Of a stretch of 64,000 nt of DNA, positions 46,701 to 59,313 are shown piece by piece. The DNA lies in the NCBI RefSeq assembly GCF_000003195.3, contig NC_012871.2, positions 1,847,997-1,911,996 on the forward strand, read 5' to 3'. The notes below the pieces were generated by a model. That model did no database searches. It saw only the letters and a list, made by a program, of their open reading frames with translations, and was not told the DNA's origin. Position 1 is the first letter of the stretch. Each line of letters begins with the position of its first letter. The position numbers and the translations under genes were made by a program. The stretch comes from Sorghum bicolor (lineage: Eukaryota; Streptophyta; Magnoliopsida; Poales; Poaceae).

Positions 46701-47667
46701 AAGAAGAAGAAAAATCGTCAGTTTGATCAATGAACGGATGAACTGAGCAAATTAATCAGAGATTAGGTGAAGGAGGAAGGAGGGACCTTTAGCGCTGGGC
46801 TCTCGTGTTGGAGAGTGGGTGGAGCAGGAGCAGCAGGGTCGTCGTCGTTAGGGCCCAGCGCTTTCTCCAGTGCGCCGCGCACCACCTGCTGATCCTTGAG
46901 GTGCATCTCCAGCTGCAGAATCTGCATGTGCGTGCCCACCATTTCAGTCCGACAAACAGAGCAAGAAACAACTTGGGGTTCAGACGTTAGTTCAGTTCAT
47001 CATGTTATCTGCAACATTGCGATATTCAGGCACAGTTTTGCGTTGGATTGGAGCTTTTCTTTTTGGACAACACATAAAAAAAGGGGGGAGTAGAAAGTAG
47101 AAACGGGACAGTTTCAACATTCAAGCAGGCAGCTGAGCACTAGCGTAGAACAGAACAAAGGATGAGTGAAGGAGATTTCAGGTCCTTGCCTCTTTCTTCA
47201 GGGAGCTCTGTGTCTCGCTCCTTGGCTGCTGAATTTCCTTCTTGGTTTCGCATTTCTGCTGAGGGTTGGAGTTTCTGCTCTGCTGCTGGGACGACAAAAC
47301 AAGCACGGGAAAAAGAAACCGCAAACAAATTCTCAGTTTTTTTTTTCAGATAACGCGATGTGAATTCAAAATGTGCACAAGACGGAGAACCAGGAACTCA
47401 CTACAAGCTTAGTCTGGCTGGATGCCTTCTGCGAAGAACGGGGTGCGCACTTGGCTTCTCTGTCGTCCAAATCACTGCCGACACGCAAGAATTTCCTCGT
47501 TAACATTGCGAAAAGATGACGAGAACGAAGAAATCCGCAGAGGCGAGCTCGTGTACCCAACCCTTGACTAACCTCTTGGAGCGCCTCTGCCTTGCTGATG
47601 GACTGGAGGGCTTCACTGCTCTGACGATGAAGGGTGCGTGCCCTCCTCTCTTCTCTACTGCCGCCAT
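43714..47667 (-). CDS. MIP1-type leucine-zipper / DUF547 protein, 11 coding exons
   Basis: Exons (minus, in order): 47573-47667, 47402-47474, 47190-47285, 46787-46921, 46192-46692, 45592-46043, 45404-45503, 45218-45277, 45022-45111, 44714-44866, 43714-44052. They sum to 2,094 bp in frame (697 residues). The N-terminal zipper spans about 78-165 (SLKKEILQLEMHLKDQQ; LELEIKHLEQYLLTLYRKAF), then a Ser/Gly-rich linker, a conserved LSEEMVRCMAGVYCRLADPP block and FRVEGLKEFSGPYSAMVEV. DUF547 runs from about 450 (EEKLAFWINVHNALVMH; YLKYGVPQNQLKKTSLLVK; FALCSGSHSDPAVRVY). The MIP1 zipper family includes partners of MADS and other regulators; the biochemistry of DUF547 is unknown (family knowledge). The intron after the third exon has a GC donor (GAG|GCAAGG). 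The first exon start is the least certain part. Confidence 0.9.
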
Positions 47668-48141
47668 TTCTCTTCTCTTCTTCAGACACACACCTTGTGA
47701 AACCAACCAAGAACTGGAATTTGGAAAAAAAAAACACGGGAAAACAGAAGGAAGCAAATCAAGAACCGAGAGCAAGAAACTAAGCTCGTGCGGTGATAAG
47801 CAAGGGAGTTTGCAGAAGGCAAGAGGAAAGAACTCACACGATTTGGGACGTCCCACGATTTGCTGTTGCCTGTCTTAGAACAACGAATGGCGCCTCAAGC
47901 CTCGAGCAGAGGAGGGAGGAGGAGAGAGAAGCAGTGGGAAGGAGAGAGGAAGAGAGCTCCCTCCCAATGATGCAAGCAGAGAGCAGAATGGTGCCTTCAG
48001 AATGCAGAAGCCACACTAGGCGCCAACAAGCCCCTCCTGCAATGTGTAATGTGTATACCCACCAGCAGCCAATGTGGCATCTACCGCCACCAACTAGGCA
48101 AGCAAGCTACTTGCCTACTTCCCAGGTCAAACACCTACTAA
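47668..48141 (-). promoter_or_regulatory. Leader and promoter region of the MIP1-type gene
   Basis: Contains a GA-rich tract (47910-47960 on plus, CT-rich on the transcribed strand), common in grass 5' UTRs. No TATA box stands out. Confidence 0.4.
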
Positions 48142-48487
48142 GGCCCTGTTTAGTTTCCCACCCAAAATTTTTTCATCCATCCCATCGAATCTTTGGACAC
48201 ATGCATGGAACATTAAATGTAGATAAAAAAATAAACCAATTATACAGTTTAGTTGAGAATCGCGAGACGAATCTTTTAAGCCTAGTTACTCCATGATTAG
48301 CCTTAAGTGCTACAGTAACCCACATATGCTAATGACAGATTAATTATGCTTAATAAATTTGTCTTGAAGTTTCCTGACGAGCTATGTAATTTGTTTTTTT
48401 ATTAGTTTCTAAAAAACCCTCCCGACATCCTTCCGACACATTCGATGTGACACCCAAAAAATTTTCATTGCCAATCTAAACAGGCCC
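48142..48487. mobile_element. Tourist-like MITE, 346 bp
   Basis: ggccctgtttagtttccc ... ctaaacaggccc, with TAA on both sides. It shares part of the GGCCTTGTTTAG core (cgagacgaatcttttaagcctagttactccatgatt) but has an extra ~100-bp middle. Confidence 0.87.
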
Positions 48488-49406
48488 TAACTCATCAGTG
48501 GACATTTTGCAAGAGGAGAAAGCCGAAAGCCTCTTTTGAGCTGGGACCTGTTTAGATTGGGAACGAAAACGGCCTCTTTTAGCTGCAGAAAACCCCCAAT
48601 GGATCTCGCACACAACAACGGTCACGCTGCAAAAAAAGACATTTGACCATGACACCTCATCTAAACAACTTGCCAAAAGACAGCTTAGCTTTTGCCTTGT
48701 TTTTATCCTATCCTTGTTGTTGTGAGCAGTAGATGTTACTACAGTAGTACTCCTATGCAACTTTTTGAGCTGATGAAGTCAGAGAAATTTATTCCTGCCT
48801 GGTTCTAGTTCTTCAAGGCCTGAATCTGAAAAGTTTGTGGCTTTCTTAAACCTGCTTGGTTATTGCGTGCTCAGTCGGGTTTTCTTGTGATTTCCTCTCT
48901 CGCTTCACCGACCTTGTTACATTACAATTACAATAGTAGTTTCAGGTACCGTTAGTCTGAGACAGGTAGGAGATTGTAGCAATAGATTACTGCAAAAAAC
49001 ATTGTCTGCTGCTAATGCAGCCAAGGTTTCCTGCCAAATGCCAACGCAAACGTCAAGGTTAGCCTGCCAAACTACCTGCAAGACTTTTTTTTTCCTTCCC
49101 TTCCGCAAACTTTCTGCAAGATTTCAACCGTGGTAGAATAAAGTTCTAGAAAAAAAAAAAGAAAGTCGGCCAGAAATGTTAGTTGAGGTGGTGGAATATT
49201 TAAATCATGTCGGTGCTTATCCTGGTAATCCTGCTAAGCAGCAGTTGAGCTGCCTGGTTTCCGGATGTGACAGCATGAGCTCATTCAAAAATCCCTGAGC
49301 GTTTTGCTTCCTCTCTCTGATCTCTGTGACAGTGATGGGCAGGTGAACAATATGAATGCAAGAGATACTCCTGCTAGTAGGTAACTGCATCATTTACCAC
49401 AACTCA
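48488..49406. other. Intergenic, no gene seen
   Basis: Only short unsupported frames. Confidence 0.45.
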
Positions 49407-49638
49407 GGCCTTGTTTAGTTCCCAAAATTTTTCAAGATTCCCCGTCACATCGAATCTTGCGGCACATGCATGAAGCATTAAATTTAGACGAAAACAAAAA
49501 CTAATTACGCAGTTTACCTGTAAATCACGAGACGAATCTTTTGATCCTAGTTAGTCTATGATTGGATAATATTTGCCACAAACAAACGAAAGTGCTACAG
49601 TAGCGAAATCCAAAAATTTTTCCAAACTAAACAAGGCC
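49407..49638. mobile_element. GGCCTTGTTTAG-family MITE
   Basis: Complete, with TCA on both sides. A near-consensus copy (attccccgtcacatcgaatcttgcggcac). Confidence 0.94.
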
Positions 49639-49655
49639 TCAGAAATGCATGGTAG

Positions 49656-49765
49656 GATCACAGCCTGTTTGGTTGACCTTATCAGTTCAATCTGCCAGCT
49701 CTCATAATAAATCAGCGAATAATACTTTCTGTCATGACTTATCAGCCAAACAACTGGGCAGTAGC
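49656..49765. mobile_element. Short MITE-like inverted repeat
   Basis: ctgtttggttgaccttatcag and its imperfect inverse gacttatcagccaaacaactggg bound ~105 bp. No clear target duplication. Confidence 0.4.
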
Positions 49766-51748
49766 ATAGCATTGCCCTGAATTTCTCTCATCAGTTACTA
49801 TTTGTATTGGAGTCTTTTTTGGAAGATCTTCATGTCACTTTTAATTTTGCAAATTTGAATCTTTACTGGGTGCATTATTTTTTTTCCTTTAAAAAAGCTT
49901 TTGCACTGCCTATTAGTTTTATGGAATACTAATATGCGATCCAGATTATAAAGCAACAGAGGATGTACTAGTATATCCCCCTGTTATCTTTGCCCCTTTT
50001 AAAAGCCTGTATGTATGTACCCCAAAGATCCTACTCCAACAGCAGCTTAGTTGTATAAAAGCCTCCCTATAGAACTGTGAACCCAAAAAAGATAGATTCC
50101 ACAGCATGATACGAATTTGGTAGACCCTACACAGTACACATACACACTAAGAGATGAACCAACCATTAGAGACAAAACCCATGTTTTGTCCTAAGAATGT
50201 TTAAACCTTCTTGCATTGAGGCATACACAAACCTAAAAGAATGGAAGGGGTTGGCCTCAAAAGTGGAGAAAGTGGGGATAAAGGGGACGGGCTGTGGTTG
50301 TACCCCCATAAAAACAAACCTTGCTCTGTTTGGGTGCTTCCTCTTGTATTAGGCTGAAAACCACTAGCATGTCCCTCTAGTCCCTCTTGTTTTTCTTCTC
50401 AAAAGGAAGCCCTAATGCAATCAAGTATCACTTGTCCTCTGCACTAAGTTAGCTTCCTACTTGTCTCAGGAATAATCCTTGTTGTGGGATGTTGCCTCTG
50501 TATGTCCCATTTATTTGGTCCATAACATAAGGTGTGGGGCTCTTGGCATTTGAGGCATGCATGGGCATGGGAAAAAGTGAGGAAGCAACACAGAAGAAGG
50601 CAACAAAAAGTGCTAGCTACGTCTAGATAAACTTTTGCTTGGCTTAAGCCCGTGGCCTGAATAGAATTTGGTTTAAGTTTAACCCACAAGTCAAAGATAT
50701 ATACGGGTCTTAACTAATCATCTCAATCAAGTTGTAGTCTATCTATTCATGTTCATCACATGATTTGAAATTCACATGATTGAAAGAAATGAGATTAGAA
50801 TTCACATGATTTGAAATGTCTCAGAGCCCTTGACGATTTTATATTATTCTCTCATCTCTTTTTTCCTCCAAATAAAATCTACATGGCTGACATAATCCAC
50901 TAGTATTTTCCAACTTGAAAATAATCCAAGAAATTAATAAATACTAAAATAAACCAGGTAGGACCGGATCGACAGAATGAGCCCAAAAAGTCCAGTTAGG
51001 ATTCACGTTGCCGGTTATGTCTATCTTCAGGCAACGCAGTGTCCTTTAATTGCCCTAATGATCATAAGATGACGCGAAAATCAATATTTAATCTGGCCAA
51101 CATCAACAGCCACAGCAAGATAACAAGATTGACAGACAGCAAGACAGCCGGACATGCTCGCAGTCTGATGAGGCTTGGAATCTGGGCGATTTATAAAAAT
51201 CGCCAACACTGCAAATCTCACATGCATGGATCTTCTCAGCTCTGAGCTATGTACATAGTATCTCTTATGTCTGAACAGGGAGAGATTTACTACGAGTCCA
51301 ATACTTGTTAAAGCTCTTTGTCAGATGATCTTGAGTAATCCTTATATCAGGAGATCGACTGATGTAAAATATTGACTTGATTTCAGTGACCAACATAAGA
51401 ACACACTTGACCTGACATGCATCCTAAGCCTAATATAAAGTTTGAGGTAGTTTTGCTATTCTGAACAGGAGTGGAAGACCAACTGTGAGTCTGTGACGCA
51501 GTAACATTTAATGTCCAAGAACCGATATGCTATACTTAACTCGTCCATTGTCGTCAAAAAAAAACTTAACTCGTTCATAACATAGTGCTATCTAAAAATG
51601 TGCCAAGTCCAAGTGTGCAATGTTTAGTCTCTCCAAGGTCTCCTCCTAGGTTCTTACGCCGTTTTATTCTGGTTTATTGCAGGGTCAAAACACAGGAGAA
51701 TCCAATGTCTTCTACCGAAGCAAGTTGGTAGCAGTATAGTAACATCTA
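49766..51748. other. Intergenic, no gene seen
   Basis: AT-rich, with short direct repeats (attcacatgatt at 50770-50810) and no coding that I can support. Confidence 0.5.
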
Positions 51749-51991
51749 GGCCTTGTTTAGTTCCCAAAAAATTTTGCAAAATTTTTCAGATTCCCCGTCA
51801 CATCAAATCTTGAGACGCATGCATGAAGTATTAAATATAGACGAAAATAAAAACTAATTGCACAATTTGATCGGAATCGACGAGACGAATCTTTTGAGTC
51901 TAGTTAGTCCATGATTGGATAATATTTGTCAAATACAAACGAAAGTGGTACTATTCTTATTTTGCAAAATTTTTTAGAACTAAACAAGGCC
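51749..51991. mobile_element. GGCCTTGTTTAG-family MITE
   Basis: Complete, with long inner inverted ends (ggccttgtttagttcccaaaaaattttgcaaaa / ttttgcaaaattttttagaactaaacaaggcc). Confidence 0.93.
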
Positions 51992-52538
51992 TAGCTAGAA
52001 TTACTTCTTTTGAATCTCTGTTTTGAACAAGGTTATTTTTAAATCTTCGGTCCACAAGTGAAAAGGAGATACCTTTTGTCCACTTTGCAGTGGCAGTTGT
52101 TGCGCGTGGGTGCAATAACAAGAGGAAATAATGTATCCCACATTCGCACCAATGGGAAATTCTTTTACTTAAAAAGAGATTGAATGTATAATATTTCTGT
52201 CCACTTTAGATTTATTTTTATTTTTAATATAATCATATAATCTGCAGTCCTCCTATCTAATTTGTTAAAAATTCCTAATAATTAACGCTTAGCTCTTGGC
52301 TCTACCTCTGCCTCGCAAAAATGTGGATTGCGATACCATAATACTCTCTTAAAATTACTTTATCTATAGGTTGACCTTGAATGGGACTAAATATTTTACT
52401 GTGATGATAGCATATTTAGTTTCATACATCAACCAGTCCGCCTACGCACATCACATTACATGAAAATATAGGTGTGGTGTATGTTGTTGTCGACATCCAT
52501 AAATGCTTCACAAATTTTGATCTTAACAATAGACCATA
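51992..52538. other. Intergenic, no gene seen
   Basis: No coding or repeats recognised. Confidence 0.45.
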
Positions 52539-52855
52539 CTCTCTCTGTCTTATAATATAACGATGTATAACAACATCAAAAAATTATTCCAAAATACGAA
52601 GGATTTATAAAATAAAAGGACAAAATTGCATTAAAATAAGCGCACAAATTTGTACGTAATTTTTTGTTACTTAACATTTACTCCATCAAGCAAACCCCTT
52701 CCATCAGGCAGATGACGACAACACATATATATATATGCGAGAATTATATTGATCAATAGTACATTAAGTGAGAGTACATACATCTTTTGTGTTATGTCTT
52801 AACTTTAACTTATCTTAAAAAAATTATACATTCTATTATTATAGGGCGCAGTGAG
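52539..52855. mobile_element. Stowaway-like MITE
   Basis: Begins ctctctctgtcttataatataa after TA and ends attatagggcgcagtgag before TA. AT-rich interior. Confidence 0.62.
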
Positions 52856-53907
52856 TATACAAAGAAGAGGAAGAAACCTTGAAAGCATGCATCTAGCTGG
52901 ATTATTACAAACACAACAACTAGCTAAGTAGGTCTAAACCAAAGAGGTAAAACAAAACATATTTCGCCGGGACTCGTGCGGCTCAGTGTGCATGCATGCA
53001 TGCAAGTAAAAGCACAAAAGGTCAATGATACGTGCGCCCCTGGACCTTGCGTTCTTTTTGGGTGTGCACACACACATACAGAGACACATCAAAGAACTCG
53101 ACGGGTGAAAAAAACTCGAAACGAACGAAAAAGGCCATACAACAAAAGCCAAACAAAAGGGCCGGGGTTCAGTTAGCAGGCTAACTAAAGGGCGCCAAAC
53201 AAAAGGGACTTCAGCTTACCACGCACGGGCTGTGCAGGGCAGGGCAGGAAAAAAAAAGATTTTTGTGTCAAAAAAAGTCGAAAAGGCGAAGCCCTGCGAG
53301 GAGAAAAGGCCGGGTTTTGCAATCAACTTTTCACCAAAAGATGAGACACACTACAATAATAGATGGGGCATTTTTCGTTGTTGGTCGGTGTATAATTTGG
53401 CACAAAATGTGCATGTGTATAACAAGAGAGAGTGGTTATGAACTTATTATTTGGATTTGTTTAGGAGCTTAGAAGAGAATGCTGATTTTTCGTTGGTCCC
53501 GGGTCGGCCCGGGCTAGGTCATGGACCCTCTTGGCCTATCGATGCCGATGCTTGGGCGCATGACAAGGCATTATATATATACAGCATGGTAGGATGCCCC
53601 TACTTCTGATAATTATGTGTGAGAATTTCGCTGCGATCAAAGGTCTTTTTTTTTAAGAACCAGCTGCAAAAGCATGCCAAGTATGTATTGAAAGAGAAGA
53701 AGTTTTACAAAAACTAATTAAAAAATAAAAACAAAACCCTCACGAAGGAGTCAACAACAAAGACCACAACCACATGGAAAACACAACACTAACGAACATC
53801 AGAAGCAACAACCTTCGAATGCCACCTTGCATACCACCAGTTGTGACCAAAGTTGCACCACGTATATGGTACCATTTAAAAAACTTGGCGAACATAAATT
53901 GAGATAA
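52856..53907. other. Intergenic, no gene seen
   Basis: Short frames on both strands without family resemblance. Confidence 0.45.
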
Positions 53908-54150
53908 GGGCGTGTTTAGTTTGTCAACGAAAAAATTTCGTGACACTGTAGCACTTTCGTTTGTTTGTGGTAATTATTATCCAACCATAGACTAACTAGG
54001 CTCAAAAGATTTCTCTCGTAAATTTCGACCAAACTGTGTAATTAGTTTTTATTTTTGTCTATATTTAATACTCCATGCATGCGTCTAAAGATTCGATGTG
54101 ATGGGAAATCTTCAAAAATTTTGGGTTTTGGGATGCAACTAAACAAGGCC
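53908..54150. mobile_element. GGCCTTGTTTAG-family MITE
   Basis: gggcgtgtttagtttgtc ... caactaaacaaggcc, with TAA on both sides. Confidence 0.92.
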
Positions 54151-54233
54151 TAAGGCCATTTATTTTCCCTTCCTCTTGTATATAAGTTGTGTAACAGAAT
54201 GAAAACAAAATTTGGGTGTGTCTAAGATTCTAA

Positions 54234-54439
54234 GGCTAGCCTCAATGCATGTTTCATGAGAGTGTCATGCACATTAAATAGGGTGCCACATAAGCAAAAT
54301 TGCTGACTTGACAGGGTCATTAAATGAAGGAGTTTCATCAGATGATAGAGGAGTTTTATCCTCATGAAACTTATATGGCTCGGTTATCTAGTTTATAGTC
54401 TTGGTAACTGTGTCATAAAACTATGCATTGAGACTGGCC
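54234..54439. mobile_element. GGCCAGTCTCAATGCAT-family MITE, inverted copy
   Basis: ggctagcctcaatgcatg ... gcattgagactggcc, with TAA on both sides. Inverse orientation to 42530-42734. Confidence 0.92.
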
Positions 54440-54499
54440 TAACGTCCCTGGTACCTGAATTCCTAGTTAAGTCAATTTGTTGTATACAATTAAATTATA

Positions 54500-55153
54500 C
54501 TCCCTCCATCTTATTGAAAGTGTCATTGTCGACGAAAGCTAGTCGGCAGTCTACCTTGGGGTATACCCACGGTAGTAGTTTATCAGTAGACGGTGCGCAA
54601 ACTACGAACTCGATGGTGACGCAAGACACGGACAAGTTTTTTATCCAGGTTCGGCCGCCGAGTTGGCGTAATACCTACGTCCTGCGTCTGATTGTATTGA
54701 TTTGTGTTGAGAGAATAATGATGTGATGTGTATGATCTGTCCTCTAGGGGACTCCTGCCCCTCCTTATATATCCTGAAGGGACAGAGTTACAAACAAAGT
54801 ATCCTATTTGGTATAATATCTTGTAGCCTTGCGGTGCACGCCGACTAGTCGTGCACCGCACGTCTTCATCCTGTGGACCGAGCCACCTCTGATGGTGCGG
54901 CCCATATAGGCCCATGAGGGTATAGGAGTTTATACCCCACAGTCATTGTTTATTTTCAAACTCCTTGTTTGACCATTCATTTTATTCAAATTTTTTATAT
55001 AAATATTATTTATTTTGTTATGACTTGTTTTGTCAGCAAAAATACTTTAACAATGATTTATCTATTTTACTGTTTTCATAAATAATTTAAATAAGATGAA
55101 CGGTCAAACAAGAAATCTGAAAGTAAAAAACGACACTATCAAGACGGAGGGAG
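54500..55153. mobile_element. Stowaway MITE interrupted by a solo LTR
   Basis: ctccctccatcttattgaaagtgtc ... gacactatcaagacggagggag, with TA on both sides. Without the LTR and one target copy the element is 234 bp, a normal Stowaway size. Confidence 0.92.
54527..54941. mobile_element. Solo LTR (415 bp) nested in the Stowaway
   Basis: Starts TGTCGACG, ends CCCCACA (TG...CA), and is flanked by the 5-bp duplication GTCAT (54522-54526 and 54942-54946). It contains a taatacctacgtcctgcgtc segment like those of grass retrotransposon LTRs. No internal coding or second LTR. Confidence 0.9.
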
Positions 55154-55376
55154 TAAGTATTATTTACCCGTAGAAAAAAACAGTTAAGATATATGTTAGA
55201 ATTAGAGTGATTTAGGTGTAATTAATTAATAGGTAGAATCGGCGAAATTAAAATACATGTATTTTACACATTTCATAATCTAGTTGGTGTTGAACACGTA
55301 AAAGACACCTGATGTTTTTTCAAAAAAAATAAGTTGTATGTGTATTCAAAAAATCCCGGCGTGGTTAGTTATATTA

Positions 55377-55610
55377 CCTTCTCTATCCTCAAATAAGGGA
55401 TCTAAGTTTATCCTATTAAATTATGTTAACTTTGACCAAAATTATATAAAAAAGAATAATAGTTACGGCATCAAATTAGCATCATTGGATATATTATAAA
55501 ATACATTTTCATAATTTACATCTGTAATACTACTCTATAATTTTAGTCAAAATTTTATATAATTTTATTTAGGATAAACTTGAATCTCTTATAGTTGAGG
55601 ACACATGGAG
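55377..55610. mobile_element. Stowaway-like MITE
   Basis: ttctctatcctcaaataagggatctaagtttatcct ... aggataaacttgaatctcttatagttgaggacacatggag form inverted ends. Confidence 0.75.
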
Positions 55611-55950
55611 TATGAGTACCTAGGTGTTGGGTAGATAGCACATTCAAATTTAGGCTTTTATTTTTTAACAAAAAAAAAGTATCCCTCGTGCGTATTCTAG
55701 CTTCTTTTTGAAAGAAAACAAAACAATCAAACAGCTAAAACCCAAGATTTGTCCCTTCTTTGTCAATGGAAGAAAAATTGAATTTCATATATACAACCCA
55801 ATGAAGTACTAGAGAGCACTATATATATCTACAGAAAATTTGTACGTAGTGGGATACTGGGATTTGATCAAACCTGTTAAATTTGTACGTAGTCTTGTCA
55901 AATGGCAAGACATCAAGTGCACGCCAAAGTAGTTCTGGTTGTTAGAATTA
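55611..55950. other. Intergenic, no gene seen
   Basis: No coding or repeats recognised. Confidence 0.45.
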
Positions 55951-56182
55951 GGCCTCGTTCAGTTGGCAAAAACCGGTGAAAAACGACAATGTAGCACTTT
56001 CGTTTTTATTTGACAAACATTGTCCAATTATAGAGTAACTAGGCTCAAAAGATTCATCCCGCGGTTTACAGATGAACTGTGCAAATAGTTTTTGTTTTCA
56101 TATATATTTAATGCTCCATACATGTGCCGCAAGATTCGATGTGACGGGGAATCTTGAAAAATTTTGCGAACTAAACAAGGCC
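55951..56182. mobile_element. GGCCTTGTTTAG-family MITE
   Basis: ggcctcgttcagttggc ... gaactaaacaaggcc, with TTA on the left. Standard core. Confidence 0.92.
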
Positions 56183-56701
56183 TTTACAGCACGATTCGGT
56201 CGGTGAGTTAGGTAACTGTGCGTAGGGTCAAAAGAGTGGCGCGTCACGCGACTCATCAGTCATCACCGTTTGCTTTGCCCGCCATGTCTTTCAGCAAAAG
56301 CACTCTCTGCTTCAAATGGAGCTGGGCAAGTACTACCTTGGGCCCCTTCAATTCATGATCCGTGCCATCACTCTCCTTAGTCTCAAGTCAGTACTTTGCT
56401 CGCTGGTAGTATACAACCCTACAAAGACACTAGTATACCGGCCTTTTGGTTTGACTACTCATCATGGAGTAAAAAGATGCATGTTTGATCACCTAAGAAC
56501 ACTGTAAAGAAGAAAGAAAAAATAGTTGTTCATGTATACGGTGGTGCGGTGTAAAGTTTTGGGATGTTAGGTACGTGTGTGGCATCGGGTGTCACATATG
56601 TGTCGTATTAGGTTTCAGATAGTAATAAAAAAATAAATTACAAAATCTATCAGTAAGAATTTATTAAGTATAATTAATCCATTATTATTAGTACATATGT
56701 T
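56183..56701. other. Intergenic, no gene seen
   Basis: The short frame at 56316-56507 has no family support. Confidence 0.4.
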
Positions 56702-57364
56702 AGAGCACCTCTAGAAGTTTGGCAAAACAACTCCCTATCTTAATATTTTAGGAAAAAAAAAGAAAAAAGCTCCCTCCAGCAATTTGGTAAAATAGCTCTT
56801 TAAAAATAGAAAGTTGTCAAATATCCTCTTCAACTCATAAATTTCCAAAGTCGAGAGAACTCCCTATCTCTCCTCCTTGAACCTATTTTCACGCCATTTC
56901 TCATACAGTCCTCTGGTCCGACTGTTGCGGGTATAGACCGGCCTCCATTGCCACTGTCCTATATGTCAACGCTATCGCTCCGTGCTTGCCACATGTGTTA
57001 TTGATCTTTGGTTCGAAAGCATGACATACTGTCTTCACATGTGCATAGCATGCTATCTTTATATATGCTCATCACTTGCATTATTGGCGGAAGGCATGGA
57101 AGCTAGACACGTCTTGCTGACCATGGAAAGCTAGTGCTTGCTTCAATGTGGTGCCGACAAAAGATGTAATTTTCTTTTTTCAATTTTTTAATGAACGACA
57201 TAATAAACCAAAAATTCATTAAATGTGGGTTATACTATAACTTTTAGAAAATTATTATAGGAGACTGTTGGAGAAGAACAAAAATTAAGGTTGCTATTTC
57301 TTTTATTAACTTGCTAAATTGATTAATTTAGCAAGTAAATTATACAAAACTCCTGGAGATGCAC
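56702..57364. mobile_element. Long MITE with AGAGCA(T/C)CTC(C/T)A ends
   Basis: Inverted ends agagcacctctagaagtttgg and caaaactcctggagatgcact. Related to the element at 37591-37933 but about twice as long. Confidence 0.62.
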
Positions 57365-57404
57365 TTATTGTAGCACTTTTTTTTTGTCAAATCATGGACT
57401 AAAG

Positions 57405-57595
57405 TCATCATCGGTGGGAGTTTCATGATCCAGTTTCCAACACATCCATATTTTGAAAATAGTGCATAGGAGTTTTATGGAGATGAAACTCTCTCTAGTC
57501 CAATGAAATTCTTATCATCTCTATTCATTACATAGCACCACATCAGCATATTTAATATGCATGAAACTCTCATAAAACGCCATTAAGACTGGTCT
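57405..57595. mobile_element. Decayed GGCCAGTCTCAATGCAT-family MITE
   Basis: gagtttcatgatccagttt ... catgaaactctcataaaacgccattaagactggtctaa follows the family order with many changes. Confidence 0.7.
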
Positions 57596-57706
57596 AATTA
57601 GGCTTAGAAGATTTGTCTTGCAAAGTAGTCGCAATCTGTATAATTAGTTATTTTTTAGTCTATATTCAATATTATATTCATATTTCTAAACATTCGATTA
57701 GATTTA

Positions 57707-58156
57707 CGCCTTGTTTAGTTCCTAAATTTTTTTGTTTTGGCTACTGTAGCATTTTTGTTTTTATTTAGCAATTATTGTCCAATCATGGACTAACTAGGCT
57801 CAAAAGATCCATCTCGCGATTTACATGCAGACTGTGTAATTAGTTTTTGTTTTTGACTTTATTTAATATTTCATGCATGTGTCGCAAGATTCGATGTGAC
57901 AGAGAATCTTAAAAAGTTTTTAGAGGTGAACTAGTTCATCCCAAAAACTATTTTTTTAAGATTCTTCGTCATATCAAATCTTGTTGTGGTACATGCATGG
58001 AATATTAAATATAGACAAAAACAGAATTTAATTGCATACTTTGCCTGCAAAACACGAGATGAATCTTTTAAACCTATTTAGTCTATGATTAGACAATATT
58101 TGTCAAATAAAAACAAAAATACTATAGTAACAAAAAAAATCGGAACTAAATAAGCC
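57707..58156. mobile_element. Two GGCCTTGTTTAG-family MITEs in inverted, back-to-back order
   Basis: The first copy (57707 to about 57930) and second (about 57932-58156) are in opposite orientation with almost no spacer, forming a ~450-bp imperfect palindrome. Outer ends cgccttgtttagttcc and ggaactaaataagcc. Confidence 0.85.
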
Positions 58157-58959
58157 AGCGGCAGGAGTAATAGCTGTACCAATTGCCTGCCCAGCTGAAA
58201 CATCTCAGTAATTCCTACTACTGTTGCAGACTGCCAGTGTCATGCATGGACGCAAATACAACAGTCAGCTAGTCTGTTGTTGCTCCACACATCTCATCTC
58301 CTCAAAATTTTAAACACACACACTGGTAGCCTAGACAACGAGACACAAGAGGTGCAGCCAAGAGCCATGCACGGGTCGGCCTGCATTGCAGACTGCACTG
58401 CACTGCATGCACAAGATACCAACGGCTGCATCTGCATGCCAGCCGATTCATGGCGTCTTCACCAACCACTGGACGCAACGGAGTGAATGCGCGCGTGCAG
58501 AGTCGGCGACAGACTTTTTGAATGCCATCGGATTCTGAACGCCAGGGAGGGGAGCCTCTGCATCCCTTGCCCTGCACAGTTGCATCTGCAACAACTACTT
58601 AGGCTTAAAAAAAAATATCATACAAAATAGTCTTAATTTGTGTATTTAGTTTCATAATTAGTTTACATTTAATACTACGGGCATAAACTACTAGGAGGTG
58701 AAACCAAACACCCTAGCAGCAGCTACTGTATGTGCAGTGCATGCATAGTATTGCAATCTGCTGAGGCCGGCGCGTCGTCAAGCATGGTGACACACCGACG
58801 TGATTGGTTGGATGGCGGGACAACAGTGTGCAAACTTTGCCGCTGCATGCACCTGACCGTGCTTCTGTTTGCAAAGGTGGGCAGATCGTCTATGGCCATG
58901 AGCCACTCACACATTTCAGTTCAAGCCTGTTCATCAACATTCTGAAGATAAGACATTCA
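58157..58959. other. Intergenic, no gene seen
   Basis: Short frames only. Several tgcatgc clusters. Confidence 0.45.
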
Positions 58960-59201
58960 GGCCTTGTTTACTTCCAAATTTTTTTGTAAAATAGGAATTG
59001 TAGCGCTTTCGTTTGTATTTGACAAATATTATTCAATTATAGACTAACTAGGCTCAAAAGATTCATCTCGTCAATTTCGACCAAACTGTGCAATTAGTTT
59101 TAATTTTCATCTATATTTAATACTTCATGCATATGTCTAAAGATTCGATGTGACGGAGAATCTGAAAAATTTTGCAAAATTTTTGGGAACTAAACAAGGC
59201 C
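58960..59201. mobile_element. GGCCTTGTTTAG-family MITE
   Basis: ggccttgtttacttcc ... gggaactaaacaaggcc with the standard core. Confidence 0.92.
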
Positions 59202-59313
59202 ATATACATAGGAGATGTACTACCTCGGCCAAAACCTTAACTTGTGAGTGGTGTTGGCGCACAAGTTACATCTGTTAGGAGTTTCTACAACTCAGCTGTA
59301 AAAATCTAAATTC

